64,000 nucleotides of DNA from Streptomyces polyasparticus (GCF_014493765.1 NZ_JACTVJ010000031.1:37871-101870), one strand, 5' to 3'; shown: positions 1-11,460, counted from the stretch's first letter. Notes: generated from the sequence alone by a model not told the origin. A program made the numbers and translations.

Positions 1-91
1 AACGCAACCGCGCGGGGTGGTGGCCGATGTCCTTCGGCCACCACCCCGCGCGATCGGATACGGCTCCCGAACCGGGTGTGTGTGGATGGAG

Positions 92-841
92 CTAGTGCGC
101 CACGACGCGTGCCATGGAGCCCCGGCGTGGCTGTGTGGGGACACGGCCTCCGTCGGTGGTCGCCCTGACCTGCTGCTGTTGCGGCCGGCCCGGTGCCGGG
201 GAGCGGCGTGGTTGCGCCGCGACCCCGTTCTGGACGTCCATCACGGCGTGTGCCACGAGGCCGCCCATCGGGTCGTGCCTGATCAGATCGCGGAGCCGGG
301 AGCGCGATGAACGCCCCTCGTTCCCCGGATAGAGGTGCTTGCCGAGCCCGACCGCGTGGGCCAGTGCGGCAAGCGCCGCGGTCCGCGGGTCCGGCGGTAC
401 GCCGGTGCGGATCGCCGAATCCAGTCGGGCCCTGATCTCCCGGCTGATCGCCGTCTCCGTCGCTTGGTAGCGCGTCGTCGGCAGCACCCCGCACATCTGT
501 CCCGCCACGGCATGCACCATGCCGCACCGTTCGAGATGCGAGAGATACGTCTGGCGCAGCCCCAGTCGGGGCCCGCCGATCCAATGGACCGCACGGACCG
601 GAGCGCCACGCCTTCGCAGCAGCTCCAGTGCGCAATCCAGTGTCGGATCTCCGGTCGGCCGTGGGGACACCACGGCGATACGATCCCCGTCTGGGGCTAT
701 CCGTCCGGCCAGCGCCAGCTCTACTAGCTGTGCTCCGGCAAGACCTAGGTCGAGCGACTGCGGCTGCGCTGTGGTACCCGTGGCCGGGTCCAGAGCGAGC
801 AGCAGAAGCTCCTCCGGAATAGTTCTGCGGCTCCTGCCCAT
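92..841 (-). CDS. GPP34 (GOLPH3-like) family phosphoprotein
   Basis: This 249-residue protein has the actinobacterial GPP34 hallmarks: an N-terminal stretch with PEELLLLALDP followed by GLAGAQLVELALAGRI, and a middle part rich in LDCAL/LLRRR helices. Eukaryotic relatives (GOLPH3/Vps74) bind phosphoinositides and Golgi enzymes. The bacterial role is unknown, although these genes are abundant in Streptomyces and often lie near regulatory operons. The ATG at 841 follows a GGGGAGG ribosome site. The last 40 or so residues are Gln/Arg/Pro-rich and look disordered. There is no signal peptide or membrane segment, so it is probably cytosolic or peripherally membrane-bound. It is divergent from the carboxypeptidase gene at 1102. 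Family assignment is good; function is not known. Confidence 0.85.
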   Translation of the reverse strand: MGRSRRTIPEELLLLALDPATGTTAQPQSLDLGLAGAQLVELALAGRIAPDGDRIAVVSPRPTGDPTLDCALELLRRRGAPVRAVHWIGGPRLGLRQTYLSHLERCGMVHAVAGQMCGVLPTTRYQATETAISREIRARLDSAIRTGVPPDPRTAALAALAHAVGLGKHLYPGNEGRSSRSRLRDLIRHDPMGGLVAHAVMDVQNGVAAQPRRSPAPGRPQQQQVRATTDGGRVPTQPRRGSMARVVAH

Positions 842-920
842 CCATGCCTCCCCGCGTGGATGAATGACAGGGTGACCCCTCTCACATTCATCTGTCGAGA
901 GTGCGTGGGGGCTTTGTACG

Positions 921-950
921 GGAACCAGTAGGTATGTCGTTCTCGTCTAG
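921..950 (+). promoter_or_regulatory. possible ECF (SigE-like) promoter for the DD-carboxypeptidase gene
   Basis: GGAAC at 921-925 and CGTCT at 944-948 resemble the -35 and -10 elements of a cell-envelope-stress ECF promoter. The gene downstream at 1102 is a cell-wall enzyme, which fits. The 18-base spacer is a little long for this class, so this is tentative. Confidence 0.3.
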
Positions 951-1101
951 CCAGGGGGCCAACCCCGCAGACAGGACACTGGTACATGGTTCGGACACCG
1001 GGGTCCGGGCGGCGGGATGCCCTTGCGGGCATGCGGAGTGGTGATTCGTACGGGTCGTTCAGGCTGTACGGGTCGTACAGGTCGGAGCTAGGGAGGCATC
1101 G

Positions 1102-3861
<2,760 letters not shown>

Positions 3862-3870
3862 CGGCAGGAA

Positions 3871-3906
3871 CGAAGGGGCCGTCGCGGCGACGCGGCGGCC
3901 CCTTCG
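3871..3906. terminator. bidirectional hairpin terminator between convergent genes
   Basis: Sixteen-base arms starting CGAAGGGGCCG and ending CGGCCCCTTCG enclose a four-base loop. The hairpin sits between the stop of the carboxypeptidase gene and the stop of the MerR gene, so it can serve both. Confidence 0.8.
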
Positions 3907-3925
3907 GCATGCGGTCGGCTGCCGG

Positions 3926-4813
3926 CTAGCCGATCGGATACGCGATGTCGCACGCCTCGTCGTCCGGGCCGATGGTGTCCCAGTCCGCGAAGTAGACCTC
4001 GCGGCACGGGCCGTCGATCGTCAGGCCCTGGTCCGCGATCCAGCGTTCCACCGCCTCGTACGCCGCGATGATCTGCGGATACACCACCTGCGCTTTGGAG
4101 ATACGGGTGTACGCGAGGCGCCGTGCCGGCTCGGTGCGGGCCGTCACCGCCCGGCCCTGGTGTCCGGCCCAGGCGCGTGCGGCGGCCCCGTCCGCGACCG
4201 GGACGCAGCTCTCCACCGGGCCGTCGCTCTCCTGGGTGACCTCGGCGTGGTACGCCACGAACGGTGTGGCCGCGATGCCGCCGCACTCCTGCGCGGCCTT
4301 CTCGAGCCGCCCGAGCGACTCGCCGATGAACGCGGGCAGATCGCCGGCGAGCGTGTGCCGGGTCTCGCAGAGCACGAACTGCTCCGGCACCTCCATCGTG
4401 CGGATCTCGAACTTCTCGTACATCTCCGAACTCCTCCCTGACAGCCGTCCACGCAGGAAGTGCACCAGCGTCCGCTGGGCGGCGACGCGCTCCTCGACCC
4501 CGGTCCAGTACGCCTGGACCGCCTCCGCGGCCCGGGTGTCGTCGAGCGCGACGATCTCCTTGACCGTCGCGAGCGGCATGTCGAGCTGCCGCAGCAGCGC
4601 CACGAGCCGTGCCCGTTCGACCTGTGCGGGCCGGTAGAAGCGGTAGCCGCTCACCGGGTCGACGCGGGCCGGCGAGAGCAGCCCGAGGCGGTCGTAGAGC
4701 CGCAGTGCCTTCGCCGACAGGCGCGAGCGGGACGCGAACGTCCCGATCGTCAGCCACTCCTCGGCCCTGTCCGGGTCCCCGGCCCATTCCCCGTCACCGT
4801 CGCGGTCCGTCAT
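3926..4813 (-). CDS. MerR family transcriptional regulator with C-terminal effector domain
   Basis: The N-terminal third is a MerR winged helix (LTIGTFASRSRLSAKALRLYDRLGLL, then SGYRFYRPAQVERA), followed by a dimerisation helix. The C-terminal half (about residues 135-295) resembles the GyrI-like or BltR-type small-molecule binding domain (ends FADWDTIGPDDEACDIAYPIG). Such proteins usually activate efflux or detoxification genes. The ATG at 4813 is preceded by GGAGG. On the minus strand TTGACC (4884-4889) and CAGGGT (4859-4864) are 19 bases apart, the long spacing typical of MerR-controlled promoters, so the gene may regulate itself or the divergent phosphatase gene. The ligand is unknown. 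Confidence 0.9.
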   Translation of the reverse strand: MTDRDGDGEWAGDPDRAEEWLTIGTFASRSRLSAKALRLYDRLGLLSPARVDPVSGYRFYRPAQVERARLVALLRQLDMPLATVKEIVALDDTRAAEAVQAYWTGVEERVAAQRTLVHFLRGRLSGRSSEMYEKFEIRTMEVPEQFVLCETRHTLAGDLPAFIGESLGRLEKAAQECGGIAATPFVAYHAEVTQESDGPVESCVPVADGAAARAWAGHQGRAVTARTEPARRLAYTRISKAQVVYPQIIAAYEAVERWIADQGLTIDGPCREVYFADWDTIGPDDEACDIAYPIG

Positions 4814-4912
4814 GGCCCCATCCTCCGTGACCGGGAGGGGTTCCTCCCGGCGGTGACGACCCTGTGGTTTACCCCAGGGACAAGGTCAAGCGGCGCGCCT
4901 TAGCGTGGCCGC

Positions 4913-5335
4913 ATGGAGTCTTGGGAGCCCGGTACGGCCGGGGTGCTGGAACTGCCGTCGGGACGTCTGGTGCGAGGCCGTGGGCTGCGCAACCCGCTGC
5001 CCGCCGGGCCGGAGCCGACGTACGGCCTGTATCTGCTCGGCAAGGAGCCGCCCGAAGTCGCCTGGGAGTGCGGCTGGTTGAAGTGGCCGGACTTCTGGCT
5101 GCCCGCGGCGGACGCGCCCGCGAAGCTGCGTACGGCGTGGGAGCGCGCGGCGGGCGAACGGGTCGAGCTCGCGTGCGGCGGCGGCAAGGGGCGGACCGGC
5201 ACCGCGCTCGCCTGTCTCGCCGTGCTCGACGGAGTCCCGGCGCACGAGGCCGTGGCCTTCGTACGCCGGGGCTATGACCGCCGCGCGGTGGAGACGCCCT
5301 GGCAGAAGCGGTACGTACGGAGGTTCACCGGCTGA
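4913..5335 (+). CDS. small protein-tyrosine phosphatase family protein
   Basis: This 140-residue protein carries both signature loops of a cysteine-dependent phosphatase: a WPD loop (W58-P59-D60, general acid) and a CX5R P-loop, C88-GGGKG-R94 followed by Thr-Gly. The usual His before the Cys is replaced by Ala. The protein is much shorter than classical tyrosine phosphatases and resembles compact dual-specificity types. It should be cytosolic. It is divergent from the MerR gene; the spacing of about 100 bp suggests a shared control region. The substrate cannot be inferred. Two copies of CACCGGCTGAGCACC straddle and follow its stop codon. Confidence 0.8.
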   Translation: MESWEPGTAGVLELPSGRLVRGRGLRNPLPAGPEPTYGLYLLGKEPPEVAWECGWLKWPDFWLPAADAPAKLRTAWERAAGERVELACGGGKGRTGTALACLAVLDGVPAHEAVAFVRRGYDRRAVETPWQKRYVRRFTG

Positions 5336-5414
5336 GCACCATGCGGTGCACCGGCTGAGCACCGGCCGAGCGGCGGGTGAGCGGTGCGCCGTTTCCCGTG
5401 TGACCCTGATGCGT

Positions 5415-5777
5415 ATGTCGATCATCGCTGACGCCGTGGTGGCGCTCATCGCCGTCCTGCACGCCTACATCCTGGTCCTGGAGATGTTCCTGTGGACCGG
5501 ACCGCGGGCCCGGGCCGCCTTCGGGACCACCGCCGCCTTCGCCGCCGAGACGAAGGCGCTCGCGGCCAACCAGGGGCTGTACAACGGCTTCCTCGCCGCC
5601 GGCCTCGTGTGGGGCCTGGTGGCAGCCGACCCGGTGGGCTTCCAGGCCAAGGTGTTCTTCCTGGTGTGCGTGGCCGTGGCCGGCGCATACGGCGCGACCA
5701 CGGCCAGCCGGAAGATCCTCTTCGTCCAGACCGTTCCGGCGCTGATCGGTCTGGCTCTGGTGATCGCCGCCCGCTGA
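5415..5777 (+). CDS. DUF1304 family small membrane protein
   Basis: About 120 residues with four hydrophobic segments. The start MSIIADAVVALIAVLHAYILVLEMF and later KALAANQGLYNGFLAAGL are diagnostic of the DUF1304 family (E. coli-type inner-membrane proteins of unknown function). I chose the ATG at 5415 because family members begin just there; ATG 5409 and GTG 5400 are in frame, and none has a convincing ribosome site. It follows the phosphatase gene on the same strand with an 80-base gap, so co-transcription is possible. No function can be assigned. Confidence 0.8.
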   Translation: MSIIADAVVALIAVLHAYILVLEMFLWTGPRARAAFGTTAAFAAETKALAANQGLYNGFLAAGLVWGLVAADPVGFQAKVFFLVCVAVAGAYGATTASRKILFVQTVPALIGLALVIAAR

Positions 5778-5802
5778 GCCCTGTCGGCGGGCGGCGCCCG
5801 GT

Positions 5803-7458
5803 TCACGCACCGAGCACCGGGCTCCCGTCCGCCAGCTCCAGGCGCCGCCCCGCGAACCGCTCGCGCATCCGCCGGTCGTGCGTGACCACGACCAGCGCGC
5901 CCTCGTAGGAGACGAGCGCCTCCTCCAGTTCCTCCACGAGGGCGGGGGAGAGGTGGTTCGTCGGCTCGTCGAGCAGCAGCAGGTCGACCTCCTCGGTGAC
6001 GAGACGGGCCAGTTCGATCCGGCGGCGCTGGCCGTAGGACAGTTCGCCCACCCGCAGCCGCAGGTCCGCGGGGGCGAACAGGCCCAGGGACAGGAACAGT
6101 TCGCGGTGCTCGGCGATCGTCCCGGTCCTGCCGTACGCGAACGCGCGCAGCACGGGCCAGGCGGCCGGCCACGGCGCCTGGTGCTGCCGCAGATGGCCGA
6201 CCCGGCCGTGCACCCGTACGGTTCCGGCCGCGGGCGCGAGCTCCCCGGCGAGCACCCCGAGCAGGGTGCTCTTGCCCGCCCCGTTCGGCCCGGTGACCAG
6301 GAGCCGCTCGGACGGTCCGAGGCGGAGACACGGCAGGTCGAGCCGGCCGGGCAGACGGATCCCGGACAGCTCCGCCGAGGGTGTCACCGCGTCCGCCGGC
6401 TCCGCTTCCGGACGCCGGATCTCCCCGGTGAACTTCAGTGGATCCGGCGGCAGTTCGGCCGGCTGTGCCGTCAGCCGTGCCACACGCTCTTTGGCGTTGC
6501 GGATCCGCACCATCGCGCCGTGCCCGCGTCCGCGCGCCCGGAAGCCGCCGTGCCCGAAGACCGCGAGCGGCACCTTGCGCGGGATGTCGTCCAGGCGGGC
6601 CACGTTGGTCTCGGCGAGTCTGCGGCTGCGGGCGAGCTCGTCGCGCCACTGCTCGTACTCCTGGACACGGCGGCGGCGTTCGGCGGCCTTCGCCGTGACA
6701 TAGCCGCGGTAGCCGTCCCCGTGGCGGGTCACCTTCGCCTCGTCCACCTCCAGAATCGTGCCGGTCAGGTTCTCCAGGAACACCCGGTCGTGGGTGACCG
6801 CGACCACCGTGCCTCGCACGCGGCGCAGATGGTCCTCCAGCCAGCCGAGGGCGCGGTCGTCGAGGTCGTTGGTGGGTTCGTCGAGCAGCAGGAGTTCGGG
6901 TTCGGCGGCCAGCGTCGCGGCGAGCGCGAGCCGGGAGCGTTCGCCGCCGGACAGGGTGCCGAGTCGGCGGTCGCGTGCCGGGCCCGGCAGGCCGAGGCCG
7001 GCCAGGGCGAGGTCGACGCGGGCGTCCGCCCGGTATCCGTCGCGTGCCTCGAAGCGCGCGAGGATCCTTCCGTACGACTGGAGCGCGGTGTCGAGGTCCG
7101 GGCCCTGGAGCCGTTCCAGGGACTGCTCGGCGGACCGCAACTCCCGTTCCAGGGAACGGATATCGGCGAGCGCCGCGTCGATGGCGTCCTGCACGGTCGC
7201 CTCCGGCGGCAGGCCGAGGCTCTGCGCGAGATATCCGACGCCGCCGGGTGCGGCGACGGTCACCTCGCCCGTGGTGGGGGCGAGTTCGCCGGCGAGCAGC
7301 TTGAGGAGGGTGGACTTCCCCGAGCCGTTGTCGCCGATGATGCCGACCTTCTCGCCGGGCCGGACGGTGAACGTGATCTTGTCGAGGACCGGCCGGGTGC
7401 CGGTCTCGTACTGGTGGGTGACGTCGTGGACGGAGAGCTGGGCTGATGGCGCACGCAT
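5803..7458 (-). CDS. ABC-F family ATP-binding protein
   Basis: Two ABC ATPase cassettes are fused without membrane segments, the layout of ABC-F proteins that act on the ribosome (translation factors, or resistance to macrolides, lincosamides and similar drugs). Walker A motifs are GDNGSGKST (residues 42-50) and GPNGAGKST in the second half. The signatures are LSGGERSRLALA and the weaker LSYGQRRRIELA, each followed by LLLLDEPTN. An Arg-rich linker of about 90 residues separates the domains. The ATG at 7458 follows GAAGGGG. A promoter with an operator-like palindrome lies upstream (7570-7614). Whether this is a resistance or housekeeping member cannot be told from sequence. Confidence 0.9.
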   Translation of the reverse strand: MRAPSAQLSVHDVTHQYETGTRPVLDKITFTVRPGEKVGIIGDNGSGKSTLLKLLAGELAPTTGEVTVAAPGGVGYLAQSLGLPPEATVQDAIDAALADIRSLERELRSAEQSLERLQGPDLDTALQSYGRILARFEARDGYRADARVDLALAGLGLPGPARDRRLGTLSGGERSRLALAATLAAEPELLLLDEPTNDLDDRALGWLEDHLRRVRGTVVAVTHDRVFLENLTGTILEVDEAKVTRHGDGYRGYVTAKAAERRRRVQEYEQWRDELARSRRLAETNVARLDDIPRKVPLAVFGHGGFRARGRGHGAMVRIRNAKERVARLTAQPAELPPDPLKFTGEIRRPEAEPADAVTPSAELSGIRLPGRLDLPCLRLGPSERLLVTGPNGAGKSTLLGVLAGELAPAAGTVRVHGRVGHLRQHQAPWPAAWPVLRAFAYGRTGTIAEHRELFLSLGLFAPADLRLRVGELSYGQRRRIELARLVTEEVDLLLLDEPTNHLSPALVEELEEALVSYEGALVVVTHDRRMRERFAGRRLELADGSPVLGA

Positions 7459-7569
7459 ACGTGGGCCCCTTCGGGTCGCGGCAGGCGAGATGACGGCACG
7501 GGGCGCCGGCCGCGGAGCGAGGCTCTACGCGGCGGCGTCGGCGGTGATCACAGGGAACCCATGCGGACG

Positions 7570-7614
7570 ACGGTACGGCACACGGAGCAGTTTGACAAGA
7601 CGGTTCGTCTCGTC
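7570..7614 (-). promoter_or_regulatory. promoter of the ABC-F gene with overlapping TetR-type operator
   Basis: Read on the minus strand, TTGTCA (7593-7598) and TACCGT (7570-7575) are 17 bases apart, a reasonable vegetative promoter. The -35 overlaps an inverted repeat at 7594-7614, with arms GACAAGACG and CGTCTCGTC around GTT (8 of 9 bases match). This resembles operators of TetR/AcrR repressors. No tetR gene is adjacent. Confidence 0.5.
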
Positions 7615-7664
7615 TCGTTGAATTGCTCCCTTCCGGGGCCCGCCCGGCGGCTTACCCTGCCCCC

Positions 7665-8831
7665 ATGCCCGCCCTCCGCCGCGTCACCCCGGCCGACCGC
7701 CGAGCCCGCCTCGCCGTACGGCATCTCCTGCACCCCGCCGCCCGGGCGGGCCGGACCGAGGACGTCGCGGAAGCCCTCGTGGGCCTGCACGCCACGGATG
7801 CCGCCACGGTCACCCTCTCCGCCTGCGCGCGGCTCGCGGTGCCCGCGCCCGCCGATGTGGACCGTGCGCTGTACGAGGACCGCACCCTGCTGCGGATGCA
7901 CTGCATGCGGCGCACCCTGTTCGTCGTGCCGGCGGAGCTCGTCCCCGTCTTCTTCCATGCCGCGCCGAAGGCGATGGCCGAGCGTGAACGCGCCACGCTG
8001 CTCAGGCACCTGGCCGCCGCCGACCCCGCCCGCGACGACCGCTGGCTCGACGACACGGCGGCCAAGGCGCTGACCGTACTCGCCGGACTGGGTGAGGCCT
8101 CCGCACCCGAACTGACGGAGGCCGTCCCCGAGTTGCAGACGACGATCACGCTCAGCCCGGGCAAGCACTACGCGTCCACGCTGCGGATCGGCGGCGAACT
8201 GCTCCGGCTGCTCGCGATGGAGGGCAAGGTGCGCCGCGGCCGCCCGGTCGGCGGCTGGACCTCTAGCCGCTTCCGCTACCACCCGGCCCCCGGACTCCCT
8301 CACCTCGACCCCGCCGACGCCCAGGCCGACCTGGTGCGCCGCTGGCTCGCCGCCTACGGACCCGGAACAGAGGCGGACCTGAAGTGGTGGACGGGCTGGA
8401 GCCTGCGCGAGGTGCGGCGCGCGCTTGAGCGGATCGCACCCGAACAGGTGGATCTGGGGGAGGCGGGGCCAGGCTGGGATCTCGACCCGCGCACCCCGGA
8501 CGAGGTCACCCCCTGGGCCGCGTTCCTGCCCGGCCTCGACCCCGCCACGATGGGCTGGCGGCACCGCGACTTCTCCCTGGACCCGGACCACCGCCCGCTG
8601 CTCTTCGACACGGCCGGCAACGGCGGTCCGACGATCTGGCTCGACGGCCGGATCGTCGGCACCTGGGCCCAGCGCCCCACGGGCGAGGTGGTCCGGCGCT
8701 TGTTCACCGACCCCGGTGCCGATGGCGCGGCGCTCGTCGACGACGCCCAGAACGGGCTCCAAACCCTTCTGGATCAGGGCGAGTTGAGGGTCAACTTCCC
8801 CGCGCCGCTCACCAAAGAGCTCCTTGCGTGA
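7665..8831 (+). CDS. winged helix DNA-binding domain-containing protein (DUF1006/HTH_42 type)
   Basis: About 388 residues. The opening RRVTPADRRARLAVRHLL, the segment VAEALVGLHATDAATV and the central MHCMRRTLFVVP match the YcaQ/DUF1006 family of winged-helix proteins. Relatives include AlkX/YcaQ-like proteins linked to interstrand-crosslink repair or DNA glycosylase activity, and uncharacterised actinobacterial members. The ATG at 7665 has no ribosome site. A TACCCT hexamer ends six bases before it, so the mRNA may be leaderless. It is divergent from the ABC-F gene and shares its intergenic region. Family confidence is good; activity is not proven. Confidence 0.8.
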   Translation: MPALRRVTPADRRARLAVRHLLHPAARAGRTEDVAEALVGLHATDAATVTLSACARLAVPAPADVDRALYEDRTLLRMHCMRRTLFVVPAELVPVFFHAAPKAMAERERATLLRHLAAADPARDDRWLDDTAAKALTVLAGLGEASAPELTEAVPELQTTITLSPGKHYASTLRIGGELLRLLAMEGKVRRGRPVGGWTSSRFRYHPAPGLPHLDPADAQADLVRRWLAAYGPGTEADLKWWTGWSLREVRRALERIAPEQVDLGEAGPGWDLDPRTPDEVTPWAAFLPGLDPATMGWRHRDFSLDPDHRPLLFDTAGNGGPTIWLDGRIVGTWAQRPTGEVVRRLFTDPGADGAALVDDAQNGLQTLLDQGELRVNFPAPLTKELLA

Positions 8832-9038
8832 GGCGGCCGCGCCTGCCCCACCTGTCGGTTTCGCCCGGCGTTGCCTGTTCATGGCCAATCCATTGCGTTC
8901 AAGAGCCTTGACAGGCTGCATGCGGTTTCGCGACGTTTGAGCCCGGCAGGGGCCGGGGGAACTGGGGGGCGGCCGCCGCTGCTCGGCCGTGTCCAACACT
9001 GGGCCCGCCCCCGGTCTCACCCGTGGAGGGCGGACCGC

Positions 9039-10127
9039 GTGGACATATCGATCCACAGACCGCAGGAGCTGAACGACGAGCTCCGCAAGGCCTGGCACAA
9101 GGCGATGGACGAGTCGCCGCTCTATGCGAATCCCTTTCTGGCACCGGAGTTCGCTGCCGGTATCGGCCGCCACCGCCCCTCCGCCCGGGTCGCGGTGCTG
9201 CACCAGAAGAACGAGGCCGTCGGCTTTCTCCCGTACGAACGCGGCGCCTTCGGCGTCGGCCGCGCCATCGGGCTCGGGCTCTCCGACAGCCAGGGCCTCG
9301 TGCACCGCCCTGGCGTGACCTGGAACGCGCGGCAGCTGCTGCGCGAATGCGGGCTCGCCGTCCTCGAGTTCGACCATCTCGTCGACGGGCAGCGGCCGTT
9401 CGGGCCCTATGTCACCGGCACCTTCGCCTCGCCCGTCGTCGACCTCAAGGCCGGCGACGGCACGTATGCAGAATGGCTGCGCGCCACCTACCCCGGCCTC
9501 GCCAAGACCACCCTGAAGAAGGAGCGGCGGCTCGCCCGCGACCACGGTGAGCTGCGCTTCGTGTACGACGAGCGCGATCCGGTCATGCTGCGGCAGTTGA
9601 TGGACTGGAAGTCGGCGCAGTACCGCAGGACCGGCCGGATGGACCGGTTCGCCAAGCCTTGGATCGTGGCCCTCGTCGAGGACCTCTTCGCGGTGCGCGA
9701 GGAGCACTTCACGGGTGTCATGTCCGTGCTCTACGCGGGGGAGCGGCCGGTCGCCGTGCACTTCGGGCCCACCTCGCGCACCGTGTTCGCCGCTTGGTTC
9801 ACCACGTACGACCCCGAACTGCACTACTACTCGCCGGGGTTGCTGATGCATCTGCGGATGGCCGAAGCGGCAGGCCGTCAAGGTGTGCAGCTCATGGACT
9901 TCGGGCGCGGCGACAAGACGTACAAGGACTGGCTGAAGACCCGTGAACTGCGCGTCGCCGAAGGCTTCGCGACCCGCCCGCACCCCGTCTCCACCGCCCT
10001 GAGGATGTGGCGCCGCCCCGTCCGCGGACTGCGCAACACGGTCAACGCCCACCCCCGCCTGCGCGAGCCCGCGGACCGGCTCCTGAAGGCGGCGGGCTCC
10101 CTGAGGACGGCTCGCACCGGACGCTGA
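9039..10127 (+). CDS. GNAT/FemAB-like acyltransferase (BioF2-like domain)
   Basis: About 362 residues with the FemAB-like double GNAT architecture. The conserved block near the C-terminus reads VHFGPTSRTVFAAW, then YSPGLLMHLRMAEAAGRQGVQLMDFGRGDKTYKDWLK, typical of the BioF2-like acetyltransferase family found in exopolysaccharide and cell-surface loci. The GTG at 9039 is preceded by GGAGGG; in-frame translation upstream is not family-like. It probably transfers an acyl or aminoacyl group onto an amino sugar or peptide. The aminotransferase gene directly downstream suggests that the pair makes and then acylates an amino sugar. The substrate is unknown. Confidence 0.75.
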   Translation: MDISIHRPQELNDELRKAWHKAMDESPLYANPFLAPEFAAGIGRHRPSARVAVLHQKNEAVGFLPYERGAFGVGRAIGLGLSDSQGLVHRPGVTWNARQLLRECGLAVLEFDHLVDGQRPFGPYVTGTFASPVVDLKAGDGTYAEWLRATYPGLAKTTLKKERRLARDHGELRFVYDERDPVMLRQLMDWKSAQYRRTGRMDRFAKPWIVALVEDLFAVREEHFTGVMSVLYAGERPVAVHFGPTSRTVFAAWFTTYDPELHYYSPGLLMHLRMAEAAGRQGVQLMDFGRGDKTYKDWLKTRELRVAEGFATRPHPVSTALRMWRRPVRGLRNTVNAHPRLREPADRLLKAAGSLRTARTGR

Positions 10128-10187
10128 GCAGGCACCGACGTCGAGCATGCACCGACGTTGAGCACGCACCGACGCTGAGAGCACCGG
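10122..10187 (+). repeat. 17-bp tandem repeat overlapping a stop codon
   Basis: Three copies of a 17-base unit (consensus CGYYGAGCANGCACCGA, at 10122, 10139 and 10156) are followed by a partial fourth. The first copy contains the TGA of the acyltransferase gene. The repeats fill almost the whole gap to the aminotransferase gene. Confidence 0.85.
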
Positions 10188-10212
10188 CAGCTTCTACGGA
10201 AGGAAGTGGCCC

Positions 10213-11460
10213 ATGCCGTACGGAGCGAGACTTGCCGCGGACATGACGCGGCGCCTGGGACGGGAGTGCCTGTTCACGCCCTCGGCGCGGCTCGCGCTCT
10301 ATCTGGCGCTGCGCCGCTGGTGCCGCCCCGGCGGCCGGGTGCTCATGTCGCCGGTGAACGACGACGTGATCCTGTTCGTGGTGCTCGCGGCCGGGCTGCG
10401 ACCGGTGCAGGCGCCGGTCTCGGCGGCGGACGGGAACATCGACCCCGACGCCGTGCCCGAGACCGTCTGGCGCGGAGTGGACGCGGTCCTGACGACCAAC
10501 CTGTACGGGATACCCGATCGCATCCGCGAACTGCGCTCGCGCTGCGACGAGTTGGGCATCCCACTGTTCGAGGACGCCGCCCACGCCATCGGCACCCATG
10601 TCGACGGGCAGGCGGTCGGCACCTTCGGCACGGCGGGCGTGTTCAGTCTCGGCAAGCATGTGCAGGGCAAGGCGGGCGGTTTCCTCGCGGTCGGCGACGC
10701 CCGGACACGGCGCGAACTGGAGCGGCTGCGCGACGATCTGCTGCTGCCCGCGCGGCTGCGTGAGGACGTGGCCACCGCGCTGCTTCCGCTGGCCCGCTCG
10801 GCGGTCCGCACCCTGCACCTGGTGCGCCCGGTCTGGCGCGCCGCCCAGCGCCTCGGCCTGCTCGAACGCTCGGGCTACCGGATGCCCCTCGAAGGCCCGC
10901 GCCTGGCCGTGTGCGGCACCCGCGCGCCCAACCTGCCCGCGTACAGCCCCTGGTTACGCGTCGATCTGCACAGCTGGCGCGACCGCCACGGACCGCTCGT
11001 ACGCGGTCAGTTGGCGCTGCGGCTCGCCGCGCTCGACGGCGATCTGGCCCGCCGCCGCGTGGGCGTGGACGAGCTGACCGGCACCACCTGGGCCTCCCCG
11101 GCGCTGCGCGAACACCTCGCCCACGAGGGCCCGCTCCCGCTGTTCCGCGCACCGCTCCTGGTCCACGACCGGGACGTCCTGGCCGACCGCCTGGTCCGGT
11201 ACGGCCTGGTCACGGGCTATCTCTACGATCCGCCCCTGGACGACTACGCGGGCCTGGAGTTCAGCGATCCGTCCCCGTCGCCCGAGGCCGCACGCTGGTT
11301 CGCGGCACATGTGCTGCCCGCGGATCCGCTGCAGTCGGGCCCGGTGATCCGGGCGCTCCAGCGGGAGGGGGCGCGGGCGGCGCGCTTCACGCCGAGCACG
11401 GCGGCGGAGCAGCTGCCGCGCGAGCTGGATGCCGCGTATCCGGACGAGCGGGCGTCCTAG
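10213..11460 (+). CDS. DegT/DnrJ/EryC1/StrS-type PLP aminotransferase
   Basis: This fold-type I aminotransferase (415 residues) belongs to the sugar aminotransferase group. The PLP-binding acid lies in LFEDAAHAIGTH (Asp121). The internal aldimine lysine should be K148 in GVFSLGKH, although K153 (QGKAGG) is an alternative because this loop differs from the usual SF..K..GGG pattern. Such enzymes transaminate keto-sugars for surface glycans or antibiotics. The ATG at 10213 sits behind GGAAGGAAG. The reading frame contains a TTA codon (10954-10956), so translation may depend on the bldA tRNA. It forms a pair with the upstream acyltransferase and is convergent with the SARP gene. Confidence 0.8.
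   Translation: MPYGARLAADMTRRLGRECLFTPSARLALYLALRRWCRPGGRVLMSPVNDDVILFVVLAAGLRPVQAPVSAADGNIDPDAVPETVWRGVDAVLTTNLYGIPDRIRELRSRCDELGIPLFEDAAHAIGTHVDGQAVGTFGTAGVFSLGKHVQGKAGGFLAVGDARTRRELERLRDDLLLPARLREDVATALLPLARSAVRTLHLVRPVWRAAQRLGLLERSGYRMPLEGPRLAVCGTRAPNLPAYSPWLRVDLHSWRDRHGPLVRGQLALRLAALDGDLARRRVGVDELTGTTWASPALREHLAHEGPLPLFRAPLLVHDRDVLADRLVRYGLVTGYLYDPPLDDYAGLEFSDPSPSPEAARWFAAHVLPADPLQSGPVIRALQREGARAARFTPSTAAEQLPRELDAAYPDERAS

Noticed and set aside
745-986. Possible zinc-ribbon peptide (CPVCG) on the minus strand upstream of the GPP34 gene
   Set aside because: The pattern arises in a frame crossing the GPP34 start region, has no ribosome site, and the rest of the frame looks random.
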